Of a stretch of 64,000 bases of DNA, positions 12,378-24,051 are shown in pieces. Source of the DNA: Scytalidium lignicola. Lineage: Eukaryota; Ascomycota; Leotiomycetes. Under the pieces are notes generated by a model. The model did not search any database. It was given only the letters and a program-made list of their open reading frames with translations, and was not told where the DNA came from. Location: positions 1-64,000 of the forward strand of contig NCSJ02000144.1 of the NCBI GenBank assembly GCA_002812745.2, read 5' to 3'. Position numbers and translations under genes: made by a program. Every line of letters begins with the position of its first letter. The stretch's first letter is position 1.

Positions 12378-15362
12378 GATCGGCAGGAAAACAAGAAAAC
12401 GCTTTGATTCGAAATGCTACGAGGATGCCACGAGGGAAGAAAGCTGGGGACACCGGAAACAAATAAAGAATCCCAGAAACTCAAGCTTCCAGAACAGATA
12501 CTGAGAGACAAGTTAACTCGATCTGGCAGTAGGTTGCATTGCGCCACTCAATGCCACGCAGCGCAGGGGCTGGGCAAGATAAGGGGAGAAAGCATAACAA
12601 TTCGGATGCCGGCAGGTACTGTAGAATAAGACCAGGCACGACAGGTACCGGTGCGGCGTAACGAAGGGTGCGGAAATACCGGATTATTGATCGCAGCAGT
12701 CCGAAGGAACAGTAGCTAGCGGGAAATGAGTTGTTTTGTGAGAACTTTACTGTGGTAATTGCACGAGGTAGACGGTAGCGTAGTACAGTACAGTAATGGC
12801 CCCCCCACTGTAATAGCCACTGGTGGAAGCAGGATGAGATAATTACCCCTTTCCTGTAGATTGTCTAGTCCCTGTATTGTTTAGGAATCGTACTGTACCA
12901 TATTGGTACATCATATATAAGCATCTTATTTGGTTTGATCATGCACGAACATGTTCTAGGCCATGGCAGTAAATTGTCTAGCTGGGCACAACTCCCGAGT
13001 GCCATGGTATGAAAATACTTACCCGATTTTTTGTTGATTTCTTAAAGATTCATTTATAAATATTAGTTAAAGCTTCTAACTCTTACGCAGCACAAGGTTA
13101 GAAAAACCAAGCTACAGTACACGTACTCTGTAAATGTGGCTCCTACAAGAGGTCCTTGCCTTCCGACGGCTTTGGCTCCCTTTGTAGCGGACCCTCACTC
13201 AGCGTGTGTTCGTCGCATTTAATACAACAGTACAGTACCATTCGTCTGCGCTGAAGAACATCCCAAATAATAAATCCCACCTTTTACCGCCCCTGACGCT
13301 GCTGGCGATGGGCGTATTTCTTTTCAGGGCTGCAATGCTTTACTCCGTAAATCAACGCAATCAATAATAGCCCACTCTCACCTCAGGGTGCCGCCGCCAT
13401 ACTGGTAGGGGATAAGAGAAGCCCACGGTATTATTCCACTCCGCCGACCAGTCGCCAATCAGTTGCCCCAATAAGTTACTGGTAACTAGCCTCTCCAACC
13501 TCCATGAATGTCTCTCCTACTCGGAACTCTTCATCCTGGAATGCATTCCTCGGTCCCATTCATTGAGATGAGGGACCCCACCTGTTCAAGTATCCGCTGG
13601 TCTGGTACAGTGGCATGAGTGGTTACCATTCGTGCCGTTGCACACGTGCAGTAGTAACGGAGACTGCGATGGCGATGGATGGGTTTAGAGTAGTACAGTC
13701 AGTAAAGGAGGAGAATGACGCCACTCCCATCAAGTTAGTACGCTGTACAGTACTGTACTGTAGCTGGGTCTTGCTCAAGCATCTCGAACATACGGATATA
13801 AGTTGACTGCCACGTACTTCTGGATCCGTAAGCGTGCCATAATCCACCAGCTGAAAGAAAAATCAAGGATTTAGTCGAAGGTTTACTGTACTGGTACTAG
13901 TGCATCTCAAGCTTTTTTGGCCGAAGCCCACGTTCCCGGTAGTGAAAAAGTCCAAACAGTAGGAGAGTCCACAGACACGACGGTACCGGTACGACTTCGC
14001 TTGCAGGCTAGATTAAAATTCAACACCTTAGTGTCTGAGCGTACGGAATACTACGTAACGTACAGTACATCTACGCTTGTCAATTAATCTAATTGGTGTT
14101 GACGGTCAGTCCTATGCTTCCATTGGTTCCAAGCAGAAGCAAGGCGTCGCCACAGATACAGCACAGTCCTTCCGTATTGTATGAGCAATTGGGGGCTGGA
14201 CGAAGCTTTTCGTAACCTTCACGCGGAGCGCACCGACACCACCACTTTTGCAGCCAGCCACAGTGGCACGCTGGTCTCAAACAACCTAAATGTACCGTAC
14301 CTGGACTCACGGACTGTACTGTAGAAGTACGGAACAAACTAACAGGGGACGGAGCAGGTACCGTAAGCTGACCCCTCAGGGGTTCACTAAAGTAAAAAAA
14401 CTCTCTCGCGCACTGGTTCAGTTTCTCAAAGCATACTGGCTCCCAACGATGGCAACAATGGGCCCTTGTCTTTTCCCAGGGGATTTTCTATAGTACAGTT
14501 CTCACCTGCTGCTCTAGCGGGGTTGTGAGACAATTTGATTGCGAGGAGAGCGCCACTTTCCTCAAAGGAAATACTAAGTTAGGGGGGGCGTCTCGGTATA
14601 TGCACCGAGAACCATGGCCCCTTGGCTGTTTAGCTAGGAAATATTCCTGTTTCCTTGCGGCAGAGGCGGCATTTGAAAAGACGGAGAAGGTAAAGTACGG
14701 TATGGTGGTGGTTCGCTACGTATCAATATAGCCTTTCGTAGGATTAATATACACTTGCACTGTGCAGTACGCGTACCGAATGCTACACTAGCACGTTCTG
14801 TAGAAGGACCTTTCCCTTTTCAATCCTACGTGCATCAAAATGAGTTCGCTGCATATTCTCTGGATCCTCCTCCGGAAGCAAGTCCTGCAATGCGTGCGGC
14901 AGACTTGCACCAGACTTGCACCAGACTTGCAGCAGGACTAAAGTAGCCCCCAATTTCTACAGCAAGACCCAAGGGTCGGGTTCAATACAGTACTTCTCTC
15001 AACAACGCACAGGTACCGTACGAGCACCGTGCAGAAAAATGTGCGTCCGCCACCAGGGGAGTGGAGGAGGGTTCAGAACGCGACCGAGGCCGCACTGGAG
15101 ATAAGCAGCAAGGGGAATTTGATCGGCTGGTCGATGGGACATTGCATCTGTACATCCCCCAGATTTTAATAAAGAGTTTTTAGATCGCTGATCTTTTGTA
15201 ACCCTCCGTCACTTCCGTGGTAACTGGTACGTCGTTGTTAAGGCAAGCAGAGCAAAAGCAACAGGGACACTTCCGAGGAAGACCGGTGTATATTCTTTTT
15301 TGCCTTTTTCGCTTTTGGACCATTTTTTGAGTGTGTGAGGTGGTGGAATGGAATGAGCAACG
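12378..15362. other. 3-kb gene-free region rich in TACAGTAC/GTACTGTAC words
   Basis: Several short open frames occur here but none has a recognisable domain, consistent codon use or splice structure. What stands out is repeated short palindromic words of the GTACWGTAC type, for example at about 12783-12795, 12891, 13114, 13229, 13743-13760, 13886, 14061, 14313 and 14988. TACGTA/GGTACC-like words are mixed in. I see no tRNA or transposase remnant. Confidence 0.4.
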
Positions 15363-16915
15363 ATGGGATGGACTTTTAATACGGCCAATCCGGATGCCGA
15401 AACCAATGCGCCTACTATTGCCGCCGTGGGCATCACCTTCACGGCGTTTTCTTTCATCATAGTTTGTCTGCGCATGTATGTGCGTGGTTTTCTGATCAAA
15501 GCTGTTGGAATTGGTGGGTTTTCTTTCTTCTTTCCCCCCCCCTTCCCTCTCTTCAATCTTGCATCAACTTGCATGAGTAAAACGGCATGTCTAACATTTG
15601 TTTTTTTNATTTAGATGATTGGACAATATGTGTCGCTTGGGTAGGCATTGTGTCCTGACTTGATTCTCCGTTCCGTCCTGATAATATATTGTGTAGGTGA
15701 TGTCGTTGGGTTTTATGGTGGTGTCCATCCTCCGTATGTATCTTCCAATACTTGATATTGGAGGCACAGCTAACGTAGGATATTTAGAGACGAAATGGGG
15801 ACTCGGACTACAGCATCTTTCTGATATGCCGGATGCAAATATCTACAATTTCGGCCTAGTAAGATGCAGTTTGGCTTTCGAGAAATTCTGCGGCTCAATG
15901 CTAATGTCCTCATAGCTTCAGTTCATCGGCGCTCCTTTGTAGGTCGACCTCCATGCCTTGCAAATTCTATCTAATCTAACAACCATTTTTTACCAGTTAT
16001 ATCTCTAGCATTCTGGGATTCAAGTTGGCTCTTTTGTTTTCATTCTTACGCATTGTTGTGGCGACTTCATATCGCTATGCCCTTATCGGAATTATGGTGG
16101 CTTGCTGTGCTTTCCACTTCTGCTTCTTGGTCGTACAGATCAACCTGTGTAACCCTGTACGTCCCAAGATATTTTTACTCATACTTTCTAGCAAAAGATA
16201 ATATCTAACAATATACTCTAGGTCGCGAAGCAATGGGATCCAAAAATCACTACGGGTTACTGTATAACAGCAGTCCCATTCTACACTAGCATGGCCTCAT
16301 TGACCATCATGTTCGATGTTATTATGTATACAAGCATACCTCTATCCCCAGGCAACTATCATTAGCTAACTTATCCTTCTCTTCTCCAGAATGCTCTCTC
16401 CTTTCCCTCTCCTCATTAAGTCCCGCATCCCAACCCGGAAGAAGTTCGCTCTTCTCGCCCTCTTCTCCCTCGGAATCTTCATCTCAATTATCCAAATTAT
16501 CCGTATCCTCACCATCCGATCTCTCGCAAATTACATCGACTCGTCTCAACTCATCATGTGGTCCATGGTTGAGAATAATCTTGGTATAATCGTCTCCTGC
16601 ATCCCCACGCTCGCACCGCTCGTGAAGTACTTCCGTGAAGGTTCTAAGGGTTATTCTTCAAACACGGCTCAATCGAGAACGAGAGGCAACGGGGGCCTCA
16701 GCTATAACCTGCGTAATATGAAGTCAGGAACTCATGGCCATGTTACCTTAGGCAGCCACAATGATATGAGTGATCTGGGTCAGAATGGGGAGAATATGAC
16801 TGCGGTAGTGGGCGGCACGCACATGGATAATAGCAGTGAGGAGTTCATCATCAGGGACAAGGATAAGAGAATCCAGGCAACTACGGAGGTTACTGTCACT
16901 CATGAACGGGGTTGA
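15363..16915 (+). CDS. Rhodopsin-domain (Pth11-like) integral membrane protein
   Basis: Seven exons: 15363-15513, 15615-15640, 15697-15858, 15916-15938, 15997-16156, 16222-16325 and 16390-16915. They total 383 residues in one frame, including a 26-nt and a 23-nt micro-exon. Splicing restores family hallmarks: GIDDWTICVAW after helix 1, the ETKWGLGLQHL loop, NFGLLQFIGAPFYISSILGF, and a Cys-containing NLCNPVAKQWDP loop. About seven hydrophobic helices precede a polar cytoplasmic tail (GYSSNTAQ..). The family (PF20684) contains many fungal membrane proteins including Pth11-like receptors; ligands are mostly unknown. An N at 15608 falls in intron 1 and does not affect coding. The phase-perfect exon sum makes the model secure; receptor function is inference. 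Confidence 0.87.
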
Positions 16916-18195
16916 CCGGGCTTATTGGTGTTTGAAAGAAGGAGTCTGTATAAAGGTTGGAGTGGTATATACCCCAAAAAGAATTATTAGGGTGGCAATC
17001 GTCAAGTTCAATCAAGTAGTATTGGCTATTTCAGTAACGGGGATCGAAGTGTTATATTTTAATATTTTTAGATGGATCTTCACGAGGTTAGGGAAGCGAG
17101 GGGCATCAAGGGCATGATATGATATTGTTTCAATATCGCAAGCTTTCATCACGAAGTTTCACGATTGCAGAGCTTTTACTGTAGCATAGCGGTGGATATT
17201 GTCCGAATACTTGAAGGAGGCGTTGTCATGTTGAGAGATTGGAATTTCCAGCTATCCATTTAATGGTTCTAGAACTTCCTTGACGCAAAATTTGCTTAAA
17301 AAGTTTCTTAGTCTTTAGTCAAGATATTTTAAAGGGGTTCTTAGACACCTTACTTACTACCAATGATCCTCACTCGTTAAGTCCATATTCAGAAGTACAT
17401 TACTTAGTCAACTAATAACAAAACAGCTGTGAAAAGATTCGGGCTGCCTAAGGGAAATTAGCAGAGAATGGCGAAATTTGAAGGTCAAGGGGCTGTTTAG
17501 CAACAACATAGAGACCGGCCAAAGATGGGTGGGACTGATTTGGAATAGTGCGAACAGGGGGTTTCGTACGTACGTTACGTATCTGGAATAATATCCCCGG
17601 TTGATTGACTATCACTAATCTATACGTAAGGATATTGGCCAATCAGAGCCTCCGATTTTAGCTCCAAAACCGTGATACAGAAGCTGTTGATAATTTATAT
17701 ATTATTTTATACTGTGATATTGATTAAAACAAGATCCTTGGTTACAAAGATGAACCTAATATATTGTAAAGTTATAATTTGAGCTTTTTCGGGAGAAATT
17801 TTGATTAATTTCACCTAAACCTTTTTTTNGGTGGTAAATTGATCTTATGGTTGAAGTGAAGTGAAGTAAAGGTTTCGCTGGCTTCTACAACTGACTTGAA
17901 ATTGAGCCATAAGGTGCTAGGGTCAGTAGAACACGATACCGATATTTACTTAAATCTTTCTGTTACTTTACGAATTGTGGGTTGAGATGGTATTACGCAC
18001 TTTGGACATAATTTCAAACCCCTAAGGTTTTTTGTCTCTCCTTTACCCTTTGCTGCCATACCTACCCTTCTACTCTAAGTCTCGGTGCCATGATTTTTAA
18101 TGCAGTCACATCTTGTAGTGCAAAGGTAAAATAAAAGTATTTTGTAATTTGCTTTCATGGACGATTCTTTCTTCCTATGGCATGTGTTCAAATAA
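16916..18195. other. Intergenic region
   Basis: 3' flanks of the convergent rhodopsin-domain and hydrolase genes. No coding frame with recognisable content was found. There is an AT-rich patch at about 17690-17830 and one N at 17829 after a T run. Confidence 0.4.
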
Positions 18196-19227
18196 TCAGT
18201 TGCATAGATATTCTCTCAAGAACTGCGCCTGAGCCCCAGCATTCTTCTCAAATTGTGGCCCCGAGTATCCATCAAAATGCCCTCCGGGCAGTAGCTGAAG
18301 GCATTTAGGTTCCCGAGCGCGAGAATATGCCTCTAGAGACAGGTCAGTTGGCGTCAGGACATCGTTGTTGCCAACTGTCATCATCAAAGGTGTGGGTGAG
18401 ATGCGATGAATATGAGCAGATGCATTGTATGCACGGAAAGCCTCGATTCTATTGTTGTAAGCTTTCAGTCATACTTGAATTGGTTAGCGGAGATGTCGGA
18501 AGTGTTATCTACTTACGACCTAACTGTTACTTCATTTATCCAGTTACTCTTCTTTCCCCAACCTGTGAAAAATTCATAACTATCAGGTGTGGGTAATGCT
18601 GATGGTTTGAGAGGGTCTGCATCGACAACAGGAATGATCCCGGCAGCTTTTCCTGCCGCCCTTCCATGCCGATCTAAAATGTGATGTTATTGATTGCTTG
18701 GATATCAGAATGGAGTGATACTAACCATCTTGAAAGAGCTGATTCAAGCCACTTACAAAGTCAGGTCGAATCAGTCGATGAAAATTGGCCCAGCCATCAA
18801 CAAGAGGAACCTGAGACAAAACTGCTTTGACTCTTCGATCCACCGCACCGACCCACAAGACATGTCCTCCACTATACGAACTTCCCCAGATCCCAATTTT
18901 GTTTTGGTTCACCTCTGGCCGCGTTTGAGCATAGGTAATGGCGTCGGAGTAGTCACTTATTTGTTGTTCGGGGATGATCTCATGACGAGGTTGTCCTTCC
19001 TTGGTATCACTCTCGCCGAATCCACGATTGTCGTAAACTAGACACGTCAATGGAAGGTTGCTGGTAAAATACTCGGCAAAAGTGTTCAAGTCCATTTCTT
19101 TTAGAGCTGAAAATCCATGGGCCATGACTAAACATGGGAGTTCGCCGGTGACCTGAGACGGCGTGTAGAACCAGCCTCGCAAAGTGACATGGTCAGAGGT
19201 TTGAAATGAGATGTTTTCACGCGGCAT
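18196..19227 (-). CDS. Alpha/beta hydrolase (polyketide-transferase/DUF1100-like)
   Basis: Three exons, 19227-18726, 18673-18517 and 18448-18196, total 303 residues. I start at ATG 19227 (MPRENISFQTSDHVTLRGWF); upstream codons in the same frame lack an ATG. The fold is evident from LPCLVMAHGFSALKEMD (oxyanion region), YDNRGFGESD, the nucleophile elbow GIWGSSYSGGH with Ser about 117, the acid in GNNDVLTPTD, and the catalytic His in PGGHFDGYSG. Close relatives in fungi include hydrolases embedded in polyketide clusters (Fma-PT-like) and many uncharacterised ones. Nothing nearby is a polyketide synthase, so a role in polyketide transfer is only a possibility. Introns are 52 and 68 bp. Confidence 0.85.
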
Positions 19228-20034
19228 GCTGTTGGTCTCCTTAGTTATTATAGGCTTGAGGCCTGCAAACAACACAACAATGGCTAAAAGGATTATGAGT
19301 ACTAGATAGTATCAAATAAATAAGTGAAGAAATAGATGCAGTCAATTGTATCCTATGAGTGAACCTGTGTTCTGCTTTAAATACCTTCATGTTGCTACGG
19401 CAGATAGTCCCTAGAGCCGGATATATGCCTTGATGCTATTGGTTGTGAGTTCCTAGCGCGGGCTGTTAACGCCGAACGACCCCGCGTTCTTAGTAAATAT
19501 CCCCGCACCTATCAAAGCGTCAACTGGCTGAGAATACGTGGTTTGGACTCGCTGATGGCTAACCCGATATATAGGACAGCACCCGTGCTTCCAGTCCAAC
19601 TCCAAACTTGAAAAACAGATTAATTTGGAGTAGAAGCCAGACCGAGAAGCACTAAGATGAACTGCAATTAAAAGTGTGAGCGTCAATACCGCACGAGCAG
19701 TTTATAAGGATTTCGTGCAGGGCCCTATTCCGAAAGAATAGTCAGAGGCATTCTTTAAGTAAGTGAACGGATGGATGGGAAGTGTATGGTGATACTGTAG
19801 TACTGGGAATTAGATTTTAAAATCATATATGTGAGAGTGGTAGTACTCCGCAATCCGGGTTTAGTAAGGTGTATATAAAACTTTTCAATAGTACTTCAAA
19901 TTTAAGTAATGTATAAAGAAACATAAAAAGCTGAACCACTTTATAGTATCTAACCATGTACCCTGCCTGTTCCCCTTTCTCCTCATTGTCATACGTTTTG
20001 ACCGTACAATACCCCTTCTACACTTCTACATCAT
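19228..20034. other. Intergenic region
   Basis: Probable promoter of the hydrolase gene and 3' flank of the gamma-glutamyltransferase gene. The short open frame at 19453-19686 has no domain or splice context and is not called. Confidence 0.4.
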
Positions 20035-21798
20035 CTACCATGGAACTGCATGACCATCACCACGCAGATCACTACCGGCACAGTAGACACGTTCACCGAT
20101 CGGNTCTTGATAAGCGCAAATGATTTGGCCTCGTCCGAACACTCCCCGCTGCCAGCCTGTGACGATTTCCACCTCATGGCCCATTTTCCGTAATCCCTCT
20201 GCCACCTGCTCTGGAAAACCTTCTTCTAGAGAAACAATAGATTTTTTAGACAGACTCGACTGATCATCAGCCGTGGCATATTCTGGTGCCGCCTTGGCTG
20301 GGCGGATACACAGCCGTGGTGCGTCGAGAGCATCTTGAGGATGATAGCCAAAGACATATGTATTAAGCAGGACTTGCAAATGCCCTTGAGGCTGCATGAA
20401 TCCTCCCATGACGCCGTATGCCATTTCAAACTTATCGCCTTTAGTCACCATTGCCGGTATGATCGTATGATAGGGCCTCTTATTAGGCTTGAGTGAATTC
20501 AAGTGTCCCTCACGCAGGATAAACCCATGTCCTCGATTTTGCAGTGGGAAGCCGCACCCTTTGGGCACCGCTCCGCATCCAAAATTTGCGGCATTTGAGC
20601 AAATGAAGCTACAGGAATTGCCTTCAGAATCAGACGTCGTGAAATAGACTGTATCTGAGGTGTGGGTTGGAAAGCCATTGCGTAGTGTTGAATCCGCGAC
20701 ATCTGGCCGAAAGTTATTGACTCTGTCAGACAAATAGTCATCGCTGAGTAGCTGGCTCATCGGAATATTCTCCATGAGAGGATCTGCAATATACTCATTC
20801 CCATCTGCGAAAGCATATCTTAACGCCTCAATAATAACATGTGTATACTCAAGAGAGTTATGACCCAGTGTGTTGAGAGGAGGAATTTTGCCGGACTTTT
20901 CCAAGGCGTTGATAACGCCCAATGCCTCCAATGCAATAAGACCCTGCCCATTTGGAGGACACTCCCAAAGCTTGATATCCTTGTATGATATTGATACAGG
21001 TTCATCTTGTGTTGAGGTGTGGTTCTTGAGATCCTCTAGTGTCATAACGCCCCCTAGTTGGGTAATTACGTCTACTATAGCGTTTGCTACCCATCCATCG
21101 TAAAATCCAGCTTTGCCATTTGTGGCAATCTCCCTCAAAACCTTACCAAGGTATGCGTTTTTAAAGACCTCACCTGTCCTAGGAGCAACGCCATCCTTGA
21201 GTAGCTCATGACCATTGGGAGACGATGTCTTCAGGAGAGACTCGCAGTCTACCCATTGCAGCGCTGTGACCTCAGACACTGGAAATCCATCCTCACATAA
21301 CTCAATTGCAGGTTTGAAGATGGTTGCCATAGACACCTTACCACTTCCATAAGCTGCCACAGCATCCACCCAGCCTGCGACTTGGCCGGGTATAGTCACA
21401 GTGTTGATGTTTTGCGGCGGCAACACGTTATCATTAAACCCCAATTCCCGGCATTTCTGAATCGACAGAGCTTGAGGAGAACGACCAGAACCATTCATAG
21501 AAAAGACCTTTCCTTGACGCTCGTTCCAATATAGCATAAACATGTCACCGCCAACTCCGGTTGAGCAAGGTTCTGTCACACTCAACGCAGCCGCCGTTGC
21601 AACTGCTGCATCTACCGCATTCCCACCAGCCTTGAGGACTTCGAGTCCAGCTTGCGCTGCTAGTGGCTGTGGACTGGCAATGATTCCTTTCTTAGAATAC
21701 ACAACCGACCTCCGCGATGGAAACCTTGCAAACAGTGGTGGAAGTTTATCTCGAGCATCCCCATGGCGAATATTCATCATATTTTCAAGAAAAGACAT
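20035..21798 (-). CDS. Gamma-glutamyltransferase family protein (YwrD-like)
   Basis: A single exon of 587 residues from ATG 21798 (MSFLENMMNIRHGDARD). This is an Ntn-hydrolase of the gamma-glutamyltranspeptidase family, which cleaves gamma-glutamyl or other amide bonds and matures by self-cleavage. Visible hallmarks are GIIASPQPLAAQAGLEVLKAGGNAVDAAVA near residue 40-70, EPCSTGVGGDMF, and GQVAGWVDA. The small-subunit start HTSDTVYFTTSDSEGN contains the Thr expected to be the new N-terminal nucleophile, followed by SNAANFGCG and GVMGGFMQPQGH. The N at 20104 stands for one base in a Gln-Asx/Glx-Pro stretch and leaves the frame intact. No signal peptide or membrane anchor, so a cytosolic acylase-type role is likely. 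Its promoter shares words with the MFS gene upstream. Confidence 0.88.
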   Translation of the reverse strand: MSFLENMMNIRHGDARDKLPPLFARFPSRRSVVYSKKGIIASPQPLAAQAGLEVLKAGGNAVDAAVATAAALSVTEPCSTGVGGDMFMLYWNERQGKVFSMNGSGRSPQALSIQKCRELGFNDNVLPPQNINTVTIPGQVAGWVDAVAAYGSGKVSMATIFKPAIELCEDGFPVSEVTALQWVDCESLLKTSSPNGHELLKDGVAPRTGEVFKNAYLGKVLREIATNGKAGFYDGWVANAIVDVITQLGGVMTLEDLKNHTSTQDEPVSISYKDIKLWECPPNGQGLIALEALGVINALEKSGKIPPLNTLGHNSLEYTHVIIEALRYAFADGNEYIADPLMENIPMSQLLSDDYLSDRVNNFRPDVADSTLRNGFPTHTSDTVYFTTSDSEGNSCSFICSNAANFGCGAVPKGCGFPLQNRGHGFILREGHLNSLKPNKRPYHTIIPAMVTKGDKFEMAYGVMGGFMQPQGHLQVLLNTYVFGYHPQDALDAPRLCIRPAKAAPEYATADDQSSLSKKSIVSLEEGFPEQVAEGLRKMGHEVEIVTGWQRGVFGRGQIICAYQXPIGERVYCAGSDLRGDGHAVPW

Positions 21799-22003
21799 CT
21801 TCAACAGAATAAGATTACGGCCGAGGTTTTGCTGATCTCTGATATTTTAGAGTCGATACGTTTTAGTGACCATGAACTATTGCAGAGTTCGAGTCTAGGC
21901 TCTTATGTTGTTCAAAGATGCTATTAGTTATTGGTGCGATAAAACACTGCCCCCCATCTTTCCATATCGCTATAACAAGAGGCCGATAGCTGGGCCGGCC
22001 TCA

Positions 22004-22019
22004 CTCTTTATACAGTACA
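22004..22019 (-). promoter_or_regulatory. TATA-containing promoter word of the gamma-glutamyltransferase gene
   Basis: On the minus strand this reads TGTACTGTATAAAGAG about 206 bp upstream of the start codon and includes a TATAAA core. The identical 16-mer occurs upstream of the neighbouring MFS gene (24036-24051). A second word, GCAACGTTG, is at 22068-22076 here and at 24258-24266 there. Confidence 0.5.
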
Positions 22020-22304
22020 GAGGGGAAAATGGGGGTTGTTAATCTAGTTGATCATCAGGCACTTTACGCAACGTTGTATTTTCAACATTCTGCCAATTAT
22101 TTGGGTTTATTATTATGTTCTCAGGAAGAAATCATACATAGATAATCAAGAATTATTGGCTCTATCCGCTTTCGTCTGGCTTATAGATTTATTTGGATTA
22201 TAAAATATAGAATGATGAGTTCAAAATCTTTGCAGCTGTCAAAATGATATTACTAGACCCTGTAAATTAACATAACAACTAAGCTTGAGCCGGATTTCTG
22301 CTCA

Positions 22305-23924
22305 TCATTTTTGCTCCGCTTCCATTGCTTTGCTGTCGTTGTCGTATGCATCCACCTCGTACTTCCTAAATTTTCGCGCAGGAACTCTTTTGGAGAACAG
22401 GATATCCAGTTCCTCATATGATCGCTTATAGGTTTCAGGATAGCGGAGATATGCCCAGACCGTGACGAGGAGGGAAGTGCCAGCCCAAAAGTATGCAGTC
22501 TTACCGGCCCAGTTCCACGCAGTTGGATTAATCATGTAGGGCTCGAGGACTGCAGCAATGATGTCGTATAGCTGGTGCGCGACTTTGGCAAGAGCGATAC
22601 TCTGTACTCGAAGACTGACAGCGGACACTTCACTTGAAGTGGCATATGCGGCTGGTCCTACAGAAACGTCGTACACCGCAACCCAGATGACGGTTAGAGC
22701 GACCTGTGCCCACTGGGTTTTTGAGGACTTCTTGACGGATGCCAGGATGCCAATAAGGAGATTAACACCAGTCATGACGATCATGCCGACAAGGTAAAGA
22801 CTGCGTCGACCAAGATGAGCAATGAGGATGGATCCAACAAACGTTGCTAATAAACCAATAACCGTGGCCGCTACAGATACCTTGTAGCTATTGGAAGTAG
22901 ACAATCCAGCTTGCTCCCAGAAGTAGGTACCCGGGTTCATCATATTAAGGCCATTGAATACCTGACCAGCAAATGCTAGACAACAGATCTCAGTTCGATG
23001 GAGATTGCTGTCTCGAAAACAGTCTATATAGGAGGTACCCGTACGAACTTCTTCCTCGTAGTTGACTGTATGGACCATCATGGCGAGAGATTCTTTCGTC
23101 TTGGTGTAGGAGTTGGACGTAAGACGTCGAATGCTGTGCTCTGCCTCCTCCATCCTGCCTTTCCTCACTAAATACCATGGCGATTCGGGGGCAAAGAGAC
23201 ACGCAACCACCAATGGAACTGGCCAAACCCACTGGATCGCGAATGGGATGCGGTATGACCATTCCGAGTCTCGATTTACAAGCCCATCCAACACACCGAT
23301 GGAGATGAGCTGACCAATAATCTGCATAATATTCACCCCACTGGTAAGGAAGCCTCGCAGGGCGATGGGAAGACACTCGCTGCTATATGAAGGGCCGACC
23401 GTGGCGAAAGTGCCCCAAAGGATACCACAAAATATCTCCCCAATTAACAGGACAGTGAGGCTCTTCGCAGTAAACGGAATTGCAACGAAGCCAGCCATCA
23501 GGATGAGGCAAACTAGCATCACCTTTCGATAGCCGAATCTAGAGGAGAAGAAGCCGTTGAGTGCTGCACCGACGATGATACCGCAGATGGAGCCCTGACT
23601 CAACCCAGTCTGCCATTTGGCTGGAATCTGATACCCATCACCGGATGGTATGCCGTAGGCTTTTTGGAACGAGGGATAGCCGTAGAAGTTTGCGATAAGG
23701 GCGTTGTCATACCCATACATAGCAATAGAGAGCGAGAGAGCACATGCCCAAGCAACGCCTTTCCATTGTGTCCTGAGAGCTTCCACGATCGTTTGAGAGT
23801 GTTCCAGATCGTTCGCCTCTTTGCCTTCCTGGGCGATTACTTCCCATTTGGTGGCATGCACCAGGTCGCGTTTCTCAACAACCTCAGTGATGGGCGAGTC
23901 ATCCTTACCGTAAAGAACATCCAT
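22305..23924 (-). CDS. MFS sugar transporter, maltose/alpha-glucoside permease-like
   Basis: A single exon of 539 residues with 12 expected membrane helices. Sugar-porter signatures are present: YGYDNALIANFYGYPSFQ in helix 1, RFGYRKVMLV in the 2-3 loop, a PESPWYLVRKGR motif at the end of the N-terminal half (PESPRWL-like), and a LGRRSLYLVGM loop in the second half. The acidic, soluble N-terminus and the FQKAYG segment match fungal MalT/Mal31-type alpha-glucoside:proton symporters in the plasma membrane. Substrate is inferred from family only; some members import other glycosides. The gene is on the same strand as the gamma-glutamyltransferase downstream and shares promoter words with it. Confidence 0.85.
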   Translation of the reverse strand: MDVLYGKDDSPITEVVEKRDLVHATKWEVIAQEGKEANDLEHSQTIVEALRTQWKGVAWACALSLSIAMYGYDNALIANFYGYPSFQKAYGIPSGDGYQIPAKWQTGLSQGSICGIIVGAALNGFFSSRFGYRKVMLVCLILMAGFVAIPFTAKSLTVLLIGEIFCGILWGTFATVGPSYSSECLPIALRGFLTSGVNIMQIIGQLISIGVLDGLVNRDSEWSYRIPFAIQWVWPVPLVVACLFAPESPWYLVRKGRMEEAEHSIRRLTSNSYTKTKESLAMMVHTVNYEEEVRTGTSYIDCFRDSNLHRTEICCLAFAGQVFNGLNMMNPGTYFWEQAGLSTSNSYKVSVAATVIGLLATFVGSILIAHLGRRSLYLVGMIVMTGVNLLIGILASVKKSSKTQWAQVALTVIWVAVYDVSVGPAAYATSSEVSAVSLRVQSIALAKVAHQLYDIIAAVLEPYMINPTAWNWAGKTAYFWAGTSLLVTVWAYLRYPETYKRSYEELDILFSKRVPARKFRKYEVDAYDNDSKAMEAEQK

Positions 23925-24035
23925 GGCTCATCAATCATGTAGTAGTAAAGCGTAGATGGAAGGAAGGTTCACAAATACAATCTACTGATAAGACCATGGA
24001 GATGAATTTGGGAGGGTCACACAACGGATAGTGTC

Positions 24036-24051
24036 CTCTTTATACAGTACA
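24036..24051 (-). promoter_or_regulatory. TATA-containing promoter word of the MFS gene
   Basis: An identical copy of the 16-mer TGTACTGTATAAAGAG (minus strand), about 112 bp upstream of the MFS start codon. The palindromic word GCAACGTTGC lies further upstream at 24258-24267. Confidence 0.5.

Noticed and set aside
12414..15104. Several open frames of 60-82 codons
   Set aside because: No shared frame, domain or splice signals; they overlap each other on both strands and coincide with repeated GTAC words.
19228..19275. Longer start for the alpha/beta hydrolase
   Set aside because: The extension begins with GTG rather than ATG; ATG 19227 opens directly with the family-typical N-terminus.
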